A stretch of 64,000 nucleotides of DNA from Alphaproteobacteria bacterium (GTDB lineage: Bacteria > Pseudomonadota > Alphaproteobacteria > Rhodospirillales > WMHbin7). Positions 1-7,997 of the stretch are shown piece after piece. The notes beneath the pieces are model-generated. The model saw nothing but the letters and a program-made list of their open reading frames with translations. It searched no databases and was not told the DNA's origin. The stretch spans positions 1 to 64,000 of the forward strand of contig JADFZV010000006.1 in NCBI GenBank assembly GCA_015232335.1, in the 5' to 3' direction. The translations under genes were made by a program, and so were the position numbers. Position 1 is the first letter of the stretch. Every line of letters starts with the position of its first letter.

Positions 1-908
1 CGGACAGAAGTCTTTCTACGACGAATTCTGGTGTTTCATTTTCAAGTACAGTTGATGGTGCGCGTACACTTACCGTGGCGGCAGGAACTGGGACAGTGAC
101 TTTCACTGGTGCCGTGGGCAACGGAACCGCGTTGAGTGGTCTTTCCGTCACCAGCGGCACGGCCACCACCGGCAGCACGGTCAATGCGGGAAGCATCACC
201 TTCGCCAATTCAGGCACCCTTACCATCGGCGGCGACATGACAGCCACCACAGGTGATCTGACCATGAACGATGCCAGCTATGCCGGGGTAAGCGTTCTTA
301 CCCTGCAATCGAGCGCCGGCAAGGTGCAGGTGAATTCCGGCAAAAATCTCACCAGCACCGGTGGCGGGGTCAAGATGCTGGCTTCCACCACGACCAGCGG
401 CGATGTCACAGTTCCCTCGCTAACCATCTCGGGCGTGGGAACTTTGACAGGCAGCGTTGGCGGCGGGCGTGACCAGGCTGCCGCGAACAGCATTGGCCTT
501 AGCTCGGGCGGATCCGGCACCTTCAATGGCCTGACGATTGGTGGCGGCGGGCGAGGTGCCGAGGCCCAGGCCGCCCTTGAAAAGGTGAACGACAAATTGA
601 AGCTGCCGAACGTCGGCACCGCCCCTTCAATCGGCGGGCAGGCTGACCTGATCTCGGTCGATCTCGGCGGCAAGCCCGATGGCGGGCGGGCAGAAGGCGG
701 CGATGCAGAAACCCCGGCCGACGCCTTCGGCAGCAGCCCCGCGTCTGCGGCGGCTCCATCTGATAATGTGCCTCCTGCTCAGACTGGCCCAGATGGCTCA
801 GACAATTCCGGTAGCAAGCAATCCGAATCGGAAAAGAAGGATGACGATGAGAAAAAGAAGCAGGAAGGAGCAGCCACTGAAGCGCCGAAAGCAAAGGGTG
901 GGGCGTGA
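1..908 (+). CDS. Giant beta-repeat surface adhesin, C-terminal part (partial)
   Basis: The reading frame is open from the left window edge (first full codon at 3), so this is the 3' end of a larger gene. The visible ~300 residues are Gly/Thr/Ser/Val-rich with imperfect beta-strand repeats (for example GTVTFTGAVGNG and LTIGGDMTATTGDL), the composition of filamentous-haemagglutinin/two-partner-secretion adhesins. The tail changes to a low-complexity, charged stretch rich in Glu, Lys, Asp and Ser and ends AKGGA. The next gene starts inside its stop codon (TGATG at 906-910), so the two are translationally coupled. Family membership is inferred from repeat style; the N-terminal secretion domain lies outside the window. 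A second adhesin of the same general kind is at 21577-25446. Confidence 0.75.
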   Translation, partial: DRSLSTTNSGVSFSSTVDGARTLTVAAGTGTVTFTGAVGNGTALSGLSVTSGTATTGSTVNAGSITFANSGTLTIGGDMTATTGDLTMNDASYAGVSVLTLQSSAGKVQVNSGKNLTSTGGGVKMLASTTTSGDVTVPSLTISGVGTLTGSVGGGRDQAAANSIGLSSGGSGTFNGLTIGGGGRGAEAQAALEKVNDKLKLPNVGTAPSIGGQADLISVDLGGKPDGGRAEGGDAETPADAFGSSPASAAAPSDNVPPAQTGPDGSDNSGSKQSESEKKDDDEKKKQEGAATEAPKAKGGA

Positions 909-1678
909 TGCACAAGCTTAACCAACGTACGATTCTTGCCGTACTTCTGTTGGGGCTGGCTGTGTCACCCACCTCCCAGGCAGCAGACATTGGCGATTTT
1001 TTTGGAGGCAAGCCAAAATCTGAGAAAGGGGCGGCCCAGGTGGCAGGAACGCCCAAGACAGGAACCGACCCGCAATCCACCCGCCCCGTCGGCCCTCAAG
1101 CCACTCTTTCACCCGCGCAGATCGAGGGTTTCCGCTCGGCGCGTTTCGGATATGCCGAGTCCGAATTGCGTGCCGCCATGCGTAAAGATTTGGGTGTTTC
1201 CGACAAGGATATCGTTGCCGCCAGCAACGATACCGAGCGCACATCCAGTCTGACCGCCAAGGCAAACAATCTTCTGCCCGACAGTGGCATGGCGACGGTT
1301 TCCTACATTTTGGGCGCACGTGCCAAGAAGCTGATTCAGGTCAATGTTTTGTGGGGGGGGGTCGAGCCAGGGGCGGCCAATCTGGCCACCCTGGTCGGTC
1401 TTTCTAATTCGCTGCGCGGTTATTTCCTAGAACAGGGCAGCTATGTCAAAGAGACCCTACTGGCCAATCAGCCGCTTGACGATGGCACGGTGCTGGTCTT
1501 CCGGGGTGCCGACGACAAGGGGCGGATGGTTCTGCTCCGTCTGGTGCCCGAGCCCAAGAAGGAGCGGGACAAGAACGCGCCAAAGGATGCGCGCGAGGCG
1601 CACGGCATGCTGCTGCTGTCCTACATTGAAAATCCCAAGAACCCGGACGTGTTCCGGATCGAGAAAGGTCAGTTCTGA
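908..1678 (+). CDS. Exported protein of unknown function, coupled to the adhesin
   Basis: 256 residues from ATG 908, which overlaps the upstream TGA by one base; an in-frame GTG at 905 is possible but less likely. Residues 1-26 form a classic signal peptide (positive start, Leu-rich core, cleavage after SQA), so the product should be periplasmic or outer-membrane associated. The mature protein is soluble-looking, with a Pro/Gly-rich spacer (about 35-65) followed by a mixed alpha/beta domain to the C-terminus. I do not recognise the family. Its tight coupling to the adhesin suggests a role in adhesin export, anchoring or maturation; that is inference from position only. Confidence 0.7.
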   Translation: MHKLNQRTILAVLLLGLAVSPTSQAADIGDFFGGKPKSEKGAAQVAGTPKTGTDPQSTRPVGPQATLSPAQIEGFRSARFGYAESELRAAMRKDLGVSDKDIVAASNDTERTSSLTAKANNLLPDSGMATVSYILGARAKKLIQVNVLWGGVEPGAANLATLVGLSNSLRGYFLEQGSYVKETLLANQPLDDGTVLVFRGADDKGRMVLLRLVPEPKKERDKNAPKDAREAHGMLLLSYIENPKNPDVFRIEKGQF

Positions 1679-1708
1679 TTTAACGCTTCACGAATGATGG
1701 AGGGTGAC

Positions 1709-2353
1709 ATGAACAAGCGAATTCTGGGTGCAAGTGCCATTGCGGTTCTGCTGGCCGGTGTTTCAACCGGAGCACTAGCCGAAACCAAGATGTACAACAA
1801 CGTGCCTGACGGAGCCGAAGTGGCGCGTATGTTGGGGGCTCAGCCCACCTATCGCGCAATCGAATTTTCGATGCCCTCGCCTCAGGCAGCACAACCCCCT
1901 TCTCAGACAGTTCCAGCCTCGATGACGACGCCCGCTCCTGTGCCGACAGCGCCCCCGTCACGTGCGGTTCCCGCCTCGGCACCAGCTCAAGCAGCCAGTG
2001 CCGGTGATTCCATGGGATTCCGGCTTAACTTCCGCTACAACTCGGCTGAGTTGGCTCCCGAATCGCTTCCCTATGTGGACGCTATTGGGCGCGCCATGCG
2101 CAACGAACCGCGCATGCAGGGTGCCGTCGTCGTCATTGAAGGACATACCGACGCATCGGGTACCGCAGACTACAACCTCCGCCTTTCCGAACGTCGCGCC
2201 GAGGCTGTAAAGCTTTATCTCATACGTCAATTTGGTATCTCGTCCGCTCAACTGCAGACGGTGGGAAAGGGCAAGTTCGAGCCCATTGATGCTGCTAATC
2301 CCTATAGCGGCGAGAACCGCCGCGTAGAATTTAGCCGTGCTCCGAACTCATAG
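1709..2353 (+). CDS. OmpA-family peptidoglycan-binding outer-membrane protein
   Basis: 214 residues. I chose ATG 1709 (MNKRILGAS) because GGAGGG lies a few bases upstream and a signal peptide (1-24, cleavage after ALA) follows directly. A Pro/Ala/Ser-rich linker spans about 55-98. Residues ~101-211 form an OmpA-like domain: the conserved EGHTDASGTADYNLRLSERR segment sits at 144-163 and NRRVEF at 203-208. OmpA-like domains bind meso-DAP peptidoglycan non-covalently. There is no N-terminal beta-barrel, so it is probably a soluble or tethered anchor rather than a porin. It lies between the adhesin unit and the TNVQG/CsgG-like genes and could fix that apparatus to the cell wall. Confidence 0.85.
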   Translation: MNKRILGASAIAVLLAGVSTGALAETKMYNNVPDGAEVARMLGAQPTYRAIEFSMPSPQAAQPPSQTVPASMTTPAPVPTAPPSRAVPASAPAQAASAGDSMGFRLNFRYNSAELAPESLPYVDAIGRAMRNEPRMQGAVVVIEGHTDASGTADYNLRLSERRAEAVKLYLIRQFGISSAQLQTVGKGKFEPIDAANPYSGENRRVEFSRAPNS

Positions 2354-2395
2354 CACATTGCATGTAACCCGAGTCCAACATAGGAGAATCATGTC

Positions 2396-2716
2396 ATGAA
2401 AAAACTTCTTCTTGCAGTTACCATCCTCTCGTTCAGCTTGGCTGGAGCAGCTTATGCCCAGCAGAAGGGAAGCGGCGTGGAAATTGGCGGCAACGTCAAT
2501 CAGAACACCAATGTTCAAGGCGCCGTCACCACGGTGAATACCGGTAAAGACGGAAAGGCCCAGACGGATATCGGTTCCATCAAGGGAAATACAAAGATTG
2601 GTGGCAACGTCAACCAGAACACCAATGTTCAAGGTGCCGTGACCACTGTGAATACGGGAAAGGGCGGCTGCTCCAAGACGTCCATTGGAACGATCAGCAG
2701 TGATCCTGGTTGCTAG
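2396..2716 (+). CDS. Small exported TNVQG-repeat protein
   Basis: 106 residues with a signal peptide (1-21, cleavage after AYA). The mature part is almost entirely two near-identical units starting at residues 30 and 68 (38-residue offset), each with IGG-NVNQNTNVQGAVTTVNTG followed by a short D/K segment and an IGSI/IGTI end. Only the second unit carries Cys (C92, and C106 at the very C-terminus). Asn/Gln/Gly/Thr/Val richness and the short amphipathic repeat suggest a stacked beta fold; curlins have a comparable style but a different repeat. The same domain, about two-thirds identical by eye and without gaps, ends the protein at 4727-5950. I know no named family for it. A role as secreted fibre or adhesin subunit is inferred from the CsgG-like neighbour. 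Confidence 0.75.
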   Translation: MKKLLLAVTILSFSLAGAAYAQQKGSGVEIGGNVNQNTNVQGAVTTVNTGKDGKAQTDIGSIKGNTKIGGNVNQNTNVQGAVTTVNTGKGGCSKTSIGTISSDPGC

Positions 2717-2725
2717 TGGTCCGAT

Positions 2726-2762
2726 CCTGACAAAGGAGCCCTTATCGGGTTCCTTCGTCAGG
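2726..2762. repeat. Imperfect inverted repeat (hairpin) after the TNVQG gene
   Basis: CCTGAC at 2726-2731 pairs with GTCAGG at 2757-2762, and the interior (AAGGAgCCC / GGGtTCCTT) continues the pairing around a short TTATC loop, giving a stem of about 15 pairs with small bulges. No T-run follows on the + strand, so it is not a standard intrinsic terminator. It could protect the upstream mRNA 3' end or reduce read-through. Confidence 0.5.
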
Positions 2763-2873
2763 TGAATAGGCCCACTAAATCAAATGTCTGGTGGTGCGAT
2801 TCAGCCGACAAGGTGGGATTCATCTGTCGGCATCGCACCTCTAGCAACACTAGTTAATTCGGAGTGTAGAGAG

Positions 2874-3176
2874 ATGCTGCGAGAATCCATAATAAGAAGC
2901 TTTCTTATTGGGTTAGGTGCTTTTGCAGTATCCTCTACTTCCTTCGCTCAGGAACTGAATCAGCGGCAGGACATCGATTCCAGGACTGGTGCTAAAATTA
3001 TGCGCATGCAAGCCGAAACAATGCGGCAGGGAAATCAAAACAATACCCAGAAGCCCCTGACCAAACCAGCCGAGTGCGGCGTCAATGTCGGCAACGTTAC
3101 AACAACGCAAGGCGGGAATACTCCGAAGGAAGTGACAACTGTGATTACGGGGGATGTGATCAGTGTCTGCAAGTAA
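2874..3176 (+). CDS. Small exported two-cysteine protein upstream of the CsgG-like gene
   Basis: 100 residues from ATG 2874, chosen because GAGAG lies just upstream and a signal peptide (1-25, cleavage after SFA) follows at once; upstream in-frame starts give no signal peptide. The middle is Gln/Asn/Arg-rich and probably helical. The C-terminal ~33 residues are a Val/Thr/Gly beta-type segment bracketed by two cysteines (C68 and C99, the penultimate residue), recalling the Cys-capped end of the TNVQG proteins without clear sequence identity. Its stop codon overlaps the start of the CsgG-like gene by 14 bases, so they are likely co-translated. Function is unknown; an accessory secreted subunit or chaperone is plausible. 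Confidence 0.65.
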   Translation: MLRESIIRSFLIGLGAFAVSSTSFAQELNQRQDIDSRTGAKIMRMQAETMRQGNQNNTQKPLTKPAECGVNVGNVTTTQGGNTPKEVTTVITGDVISVCK

Positions 3177-4692
3177 CAAATGGCTTTTCCTTACAGCGTG
3201 CGCTGTTGCAATTCTTGGAAGTTTGTTCGGCTGCGGAGGAACGCTGCCTGACCCGCAGAAAGCATCGGTTGCTGTCCAGCCAACCAATGCGCCCGTCCGC
3301 AACATCACCAGTTTTTCCGAAGCGCTACGGTGCATGGATCATCTCTTTCTGACTTATAACAAGTCGGGTTTTGTTATCACGAGCACAGGCATTCCCGATT
3401 CCACGGGCAAAATGTCGGTCGGCGCGCGCGACATGCTGATTACAGCTATCTCCAGAATGTCAAAATCCAGTGATGCATTTCATTACGTCGATTTTGAACT
3501 TAATGCAGGCCAGGTCGATACGGTTCAGCACCTGAGTTCTCTTATGTTAAATAGTGGGCAGATGAAAATCGATGCTCCGCAAGTATATATTCGCGGCTCT
3601 ATCAGCCAGGTTGATCAGGCAATACAGTCAGGCAAAGAGGGGTTTGGCCTCACAACCGGCTATTTGGATTTTGGCGCGCAGAAGGATCGAATGACATCTC
3701 AGGTTACACTTGAGTTGCATCTTGGCAACTTTATGACGCGCACGCTAATTTCTGGTATTGATGCTAACAACACAATTACGATAGTGCGCAGTGGGCAGGG
3801 GTTAGATGCTGGCGCTAAAATCAGCAAGGCAGGGCTAAACTTCAGCGTCTCCTCTGATACAAGCGAGGGAAGTGGACAGGCAGTTCGCACACTTGTCGAG
3901 CTTGGCGTAATTGAGCTCATGGGAAAATGGACTCAGGTTCCCTATTGGACATGCCTGGAAATTGAACGCACCAATCCCATGGCAATGAAGCAGTTGCGCG
4001 ACTGGTATGACGGGATGTCCGAGAAGGAGCAAATTCAATTTGTTCAGGCGGGTTTGATAGGCAGCGGGCACTATCAAGGTAAATCCGATGGAATGCAAAG
4101 CGAGGCTCTTCGCTCGGCCATTTCCCGCTACCAAGCGGATCGAGGCCTTGTTCCGACGGGAAGGATTTCATTCGAAGTCTATGAAAGTATGATGGCAGGG
4201 AACATGCAATTTTCCGCGCTCCCTGCCTCCGCGCCTCCAAAGCCCCCGCAAATTACGCCAACGCCCATTGCAGTGAATTTGCTGGGTGACAAGCGTGAGT
4301 ATTCTGTAGGCGATGCTGCGTTGCTATCTCTCTCGCTATCGCGCAGCGGTTTTGCATATTGCTATTACAAAGATGCGGATGGAACCGTGGTCCAGATATA
4401 TCCTAACCGCTTTCAGCCAGATAAGCTGGTTCAGGCCGGACGATCACTAAGTATCCCGGATTCATCAGTTCCCGGTAATTTCAGTATACGTCTGACGCGA
4501 AAAGGGGCAAAGGAGGACTTTGCGTGCCTAGCGAGTGACATAGATATCGGAACGCTACTTCCTCCGAAGCTTCGGGTCCAGGAATTGACGCCAATCGATG
4601 CCAAAAATCTGGATGATGTTGTGAAAATGGTTCAGGGGGTCGTTCCCCAGGGCACGCTGGGCAGTGGGCGATACACAGTGAATGTGAGGTAG
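3163..4692 (+). CDS. CsgG-like lipoprotein with C-terminal DUF4384 domain
   Basis: 509 residues from GTG 3163. The N-terminus is a lipoprotein signal with a lipobox-like LFGC (C24; Phe at -2 is unusual). Residues ~48-265 look like the CsgG/HfaB fold: a short-repeat start, a VYIRGSISQV strand, a QVTLELHLGN strand and the AVRTLVELGVIELMGKW helix ending in PYWTCL. Residues ~285-345 resemble a peptidoglycan-binding helix bundle (GHYQGKSDGMQSEALRSAI). Residues ~375-460 are DUF4384 (YSVGDAALLSL, YCYYKDADGTVVQIYPNRF, IPDSS). CsgG forms the outer-membrane curli secretion pore and HfaB the equivalent for the Caulobacter holdfast anchor. Here the gene sits between small exported repeat proteins, consistent with a dedicated export pore. 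The CsgG assignment is by eye; DUF4384 is firmer because the same block recurs at 7994-8512. Confidence 0.72.
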   Translation: MSASNKWLFLTACAVAILGSLFGCGGTLPDPQKASVAVQPTNAPVRNITSFSEALRCMDHLFLTYNKSGFVITSTGIPDSTGKMSVGARDMLITAISRMSKSSDAFHYVDFELNAGQVDTVQHLSSLMLNSGQMKIDAPQVYIRGSISQVDQAIQSGKEGFGLTTGYLDFGAQKDRMTSQVTLELHLGNFMTRTLISGIDANNTITIVRSGQGLDAGAKISKAGLNFSVSSDTSEGSGQAVRTLVELGVIELMGKWTQVPYWTCLEIERTNPMAMKQLRDWYDGMSEKEQIQFVQAGLIGSGHYQGKSDGMQSEALRSAISRYQADRGLVPTGRISFEVYESMMAGNMQFSALPASAPPKPPQITPTPIAVNLLGDKREYSVGDAALLSLSLSRSGFAYCYYKDADGTVVQIYPNRFQPDKLVQAGRSLSIPDSSVPGNFSIRLTRKGAKEDFACLASDIDIGTLLPPKLRVQELTPIDAKNLDDVVKMVQGVVPQGTLGSGRYTVNVR

Positions 4693-4726
4693 TCGAAGCA
4701 TCTGATTGTAATCTGGGAGGCCGTAC

Positions 4727-5950
4727 ATGAAAGCGTGGATGAATCTGTTGCTAAGCATGACGGTAGCATCTCTTATCCAACAGAATATCGCCGATGCCGC
4801 CGATGTCACAATGGTGTCGCCTTCACCTTCAAGTTCAAGCCAAATGGCAGCACCTGGTTTTGAAGCGCCCGCAAGTAAAGTATCTGCTCAAGCATCTGTT
4901 GCTCCACCGCAGGCGAGGGCTTCTGGCGGCTCGGCGCTTGGGTCTGGGGGTGTTCTTGGCGTCGATAGGATTTCAACGGGCTCAGCCTCTTCACCTTCAC
5001 ACTCTCTGGCCGACGTTGCAAATGCTCCAGGAGACATTGTTCAAAAAAACTTGGGCGGAGGAACGGCTGCTAAAATGGTTGGTGGAGCGGTCAATGGTGC
5101 CATTGGATCCGTCTTGCCTGAACCTATAGGAATGGCCGTGTCTGGGTCTGAGCTAGGTGATGCCTACAAAAAGGATGGCAAGTTGGGCGTGGCTGTAAAG
5201 GTCATTGAGCAGGGAACTATCGCTGCCGGTTCAGCCGCCGGAACTTTGATTTTAGGGCCTAGCGGGGCTGTTGCCGGGGCGGCCACAACTGGTGCCCTTT
5301 TGGAAGGGGCCAAGAACAACCCTGGTGTCGACTATTTGGCAAACAAGTTTTATGAAGCTGATGTGAAGTATGGCATCACAAAGGATGGAAAGTCGGCTAA
5401 AGCTGCCCAACAAAGACTTGAGGAGATTCAGCGAAAGACTGCCAGTTCAAAGCGCTCTGAACCAACAGCGAGCAAAGCCAAACAAGTTGCGTCTTTGCCC
5501 AAGCAAGCGACTTCAAGCACACCTCAAGAGCCATTACACAATGGGCGGCACACAGTATTTGTTACGGCGCCTTCCCAGTCCTCCTATGGCACATCTCAGG
5601 CACCGATTAATTTCCCTGCGAAGAACACAGACGGAGAAATGGCAAGCTCCAAAAGCGCAGGCAGAAGTGCAGTTCTCACAAGTGCGCAACAGAATGGTGG
5701 CGTGGTAATTGGAGGTAAGGTCATTCAGAGCACAAATGTCCAGGGCGGCGCTAATTCGGTTAATATTGGAAACGATGGCAAAGCTCAATCAGACATTGGT
5801 TCGATTAGTGGCAACACCAAAATTGGTAACAATGTCATCCAGAATTCCAATGTTCAGGGATCTGTAAATTCTGCAAACTCTGCCAGGGGTGGCTGCTCCA
5901 AAACATCAATTGGATCAATCAGCAATGACTCAGGTTGTTTATCACAGTGA
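4727..5950 (+). CDS. Large exported protein ending in a TNVQG repeat domain
   Basis: 407 residues from ATG 4727 with a good GGGAGG Shine-Dalgarno; a signal peptide occupies about 1-25. Residues ~26-100 are Ser/Ala/Pro-rich and disordered. About 105-200 is a Gly/Ala-rich, hydrophobic, glycine-zipper-like segment (KMVGGAVNGAIGS, GTIAAGSAAGTLILGPSG) that could insert in or span a membrane. About 200-240 is a charged helix, followed by a linker. Residues ~322-404 are the two-unit TNVQG domain seen alone at 2396-2716, again with Cys only in the last unit (C390, C404). It reads as a larger, anchored partner of the 106-residue protein, perhaps a nucleator or tip subunit. Function is not known; the architecture is unfamiliar to me. 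Confidence 0.75.
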   Translation: MKAWMNLLLSMTVASLIQQNIADAADVTMVSPSPSSSSQMAAPGFEAPASKVSAQASVAPPQARASGGSALGSGGVLGVDRISTGSASSPSHSLADVANAPGDIVQKNLGGGTAAKMVGGAVNGAIGSVLPEPIGMAVSGSELGDAYKKDGKLGVAVKVIEQGTIAAGSAAGTLILGPSGAVAGAATTGALLEGAKNNPGVDYLANKFYEADVKYGITKDGKSAKAAQQRLEEIQRKTASSKRSEPTASKAKQVASLPKQATSSTPQEPLHNGRHTVFVTAPSQSSYGTSQAPINFPAKNTDGEMASSKSAGRSAVLTSAQQNGGVVIGGKVIQSTNVQGGANSVNIGNDGKAQSDIGSISGNTKIGNNVIQNSNVQGSVNSANSARGGCSKTSIGSISNDSGCLSQ

Positions 5951-5975
5951 CATACATTTTTCCGGAGATTAACTG

Positions 5976-6308
5976 ATGACAACTAAGCATCAATATGCTT
6001 CAGGAAGCATTATAAAACCGACCATGCTTGGTCTCTTACTTTCTCTGGTGTTAATACTCCAGGCTTCCGCAGAAGTTAGCAATAGCGTTACTGGGGAGAA
6101 AAATATAATTCGTGGTACCTATCGCCTTCAGTGCTGGCAGAATGGGGTGAAGATCATCGACGAGGTAGGGAAGGGCGATTATTCGTGGACATTGCCTCCG
6201 GATCAGAAATATTTCTCGTTCAGGCGGGAGGCTGAGGCGTTGCCAAGCACCTATCTTAGCTCGAACGGTTACACAACCTGCTTGATAAAGAAGCAGGATG
6301 CTCAGTGA
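5976..6308 (+). CDS. Small exported protein of unknown function
   Basis: 110 residues from ATG 5976 with GGAG upstream. A hydrophobic segment at about 15-32 ending in ASA is a signal peptide. The mature domain of ~78 residues has two cysteines (CWQNG and the TTCLIKK near the end) and a WTLPPDQKYFSF segment; it looks like a small disulphide-bonded beta domain. It is the last + strand gene of the surface locus and lies 25 bp after the TNVQG protein, so it is probably co-transcribed. It ends 12 bp before the convergent caspase-like gene. Confidence 0.65.
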   Translation: MTTKHQYASGSIIKPTMLGLLLSLVLILQASAEVSNSVTGEKNIIRGTYRLQCWQNGVKIIDEVGKGDYSWTLPPDQKYFSFRREAEALPSTYLSSNGYTTCLIKKQDAQ

Positions 6309-6320
6309 AGTAGGCCGGAA

Positions 6321-7997
6321 TCATAGCCTGCGGAATATGAAGTCAGCGCCTTCATCGTGCCCGGCCGATATGATAGCACCATATTGAGGAGTTTGTCGGA
6401 CGTCCCGCAATACCAGCCCGCGCACAAGACTTGAAAGCTGAACGCCGCTCAGAATTCCGTCGTTCATGCTTAGTAATTTTAAAAAGTGCTTGGCAAAGAT
6501 TGAATTGGTGTCGCCTGGAAAAGAATCGACGACTTTTTCATCAACACCACTTGATGCCAAAACCGTTCGTGATCGAAGTCGAGCCATATCGCGTAACGAG
6601 GTGTACCCACGTTTCTGTATGATGCTTTGTTCTTGTGTCAGCGAGCCCGAGAAGCAGCTGTCTGAAACGATAATAACCCTTCTGGCCCGAACCTGTCGGA
6701 GCAGGGCACTTACCTCGCCATTTGGAAGAAAATTTTCGCCATTATCCAGGCGAGCATCAACAGGCAGCCAATAGCCCTTGCCGGTTTCCTTATCAGCCAC
6801 TCCGTGACCTGCATAGTAAACGAGAAGGCTGTCCGTTTCACCAAGTTCCGCTTGAAGTCGATTAAATGCGTCAATCAATTCACCCTTGCGCACATCAAGC
6901 AGCAGTCGCACCTCGTATCCATAAAGTTTGCTTAAAGCATCTGCAACCGAGTGAGCATCATTTGATGGTGTTGCAAGGGTTGGAATAGGCGAGCTGTAGT
7001 GTGCATTACCAATAACTAGCGCTACGTTCCGCCCGAATTGAATTGGCTGAATTGGCTGCTGCAGAGCCGTTGCCTTGGCAGTTACCTGTATTGTCTTTTC
7101 CGCTCTTTCTCCGCCGGGCGTTAAAGCGGTTAGAATATATTGTTGCTGATTCAAGCGCGGCATAGATTTGATTTTGAATTGTCCGCGAGCATCTGTTTCA
7201 ACCCAAACGCCATCCATGCGCAAATCAGTATTTCCTGGCGCCGTTAGGCGGCCTTCAATTAGGGTCTCGCCACTGCTTGTCGTCTGCACGGATAACAACT
7301 CGATTTGCGGTTTGATGCCTGTTTTGGAGGGGGCTTCCTTTTGTTTGACACTCTCTTCCTTTTGCCGAATCTGGGCAAAGGCAGAATCGAACAATTTGCT
7401 GCGCGCAATTGCGCCACCATCGAAAACGACCTGATCAAGAATCTGATTGAGCTGCTGAAGAGCATTGTTGCCGCTGCTGGAACCCTGAACGCAAATGGAG
7501 CCCAACAGCGCAGAATCGGCCCGTCCATTATTGGCCAACTGAAAGAAGTAGATGCAGCTCTCGGCGGCTGATGAGGCAATGATGTAGGATGCATCGCCAT
7601 TACCCGCAGGTAATGTGCGAATAGCCGATTCCTCTATGCTAAAACCACGTTGAACAACTTCCGTCGATTTGCCATAACGCCTTATCAATTCCTTTGCTGG
7701 CGCATCGAATGGAATTGCGGCTGAATTTTTACGCCACTCGAAAAGAAAGCTTCCCCCTGGGACTCTCATTGCCTCGGAATAGATATTGCGCTCCGCATCA
7801 ATGCGCCAGCGGCGCTCAATAACAGGGTCGTTATCTCTGAAGCTGATTTTTGATCCGCTGGCGGACGTTGCTTCCCACTGTGAGAGAACCAAAGGTCCCT
7901 TTGCGCGTGACACCTCCGATCTTGCTGGATGGTGATGTACCTGCGTGATTGTAAGAAACAAGACGCCAGTAAGAAGATGGAGAATCCGCTTTGTCAT
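6321..7997 (-). CDS. Exported caspase-like (peptidase C14) protein
   Basis: 558 residues with an N-terminal signal-like segment (1-28). The N-terminal ~200 residues form an exported domain I do not recognise. About 230-305 looks like an Ig-like or carboxypeptidase-regulatory beta domain (DTDARGQFKIKSM-type strand). Residues ~322-555 are a caspase-fold peptidase: RNVALVIGNAHY begins the fold, the catalytic His is H398 in VYYAGHG and the catalytic Cys is C448 in SDSCFSG, so both dyad residues are present. Bacterial C14 enzymes usually cut after Arg or Lys. Its start overlaps the stop of the DUF4384 gene by 4 bases (ATGA), so the two are coupled. Processing of exported surface proteins of the neighbouring locus is a reasonable inference. 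Confidence 0.87.
   Translation of the reverse strand: MTKRILHLLTGVLFLTITQVHHHPARSEVSRAKGPLVLSQWEATSASGSKISFRDNDPVIERRWRIDAERNIYSEAMRVPGGSFLFEWRKNSAAIPFDAPAKELIRRYGKSTEVVQRGFSIEESAIRTLPAGNGDASYIIASSAAESCIYFFQLANNGRADSALLGSICVQGSSSGNNALQQLNQILDQVVFDGGAIARSKLFDSAFAQIRQKEESVKQKEAPSKTGIKPQIELLSVQTTSSGETLIEGRLTAPGNTDLRMDGVWVETDARGQFKIKSMPRLNQQQYILTALTPGGERAEKTIQVTAKATALQQPIQPIQFGRNVALVIGNAHYSSPIPTLATPSNDAHSVADALSKLYGYEVRLLLDVRKGELIDAFNRLQAELGETDSLLVYYAGHGVADKETGKGYWLPVDARLDNGENFLPNGEVSALLRQVRARRVIIVSDSCFSGSLTQEQSIIQKRGYTSLRDMARLRSRTVLASSGVDEKVVDSFPGDTNSIFAKHFLKLLSMNDGILSGVQLSSLVRGLVLRDVRQTPQYGAIISAGHDEGADFIFRRL

Noticed and set aside
523..1080. Minus-strand 185-codon frame at the left end
   Set aside because: Antisense to the adhesin tail and the coupled exported gene, with no start signal and Arg/Pro-rich shadow composition.
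2396..2716. Assignment of the TNVQG proteins as true curlins (CsgA)
   Set aside because: The repeat lacks the curlin S-x5-Q-x-G-x2-N-x-A-x3-Q pattern and carries Cys residues; only the general Asn/Gln-rich, exported, CsgG-adjacent style is shared.
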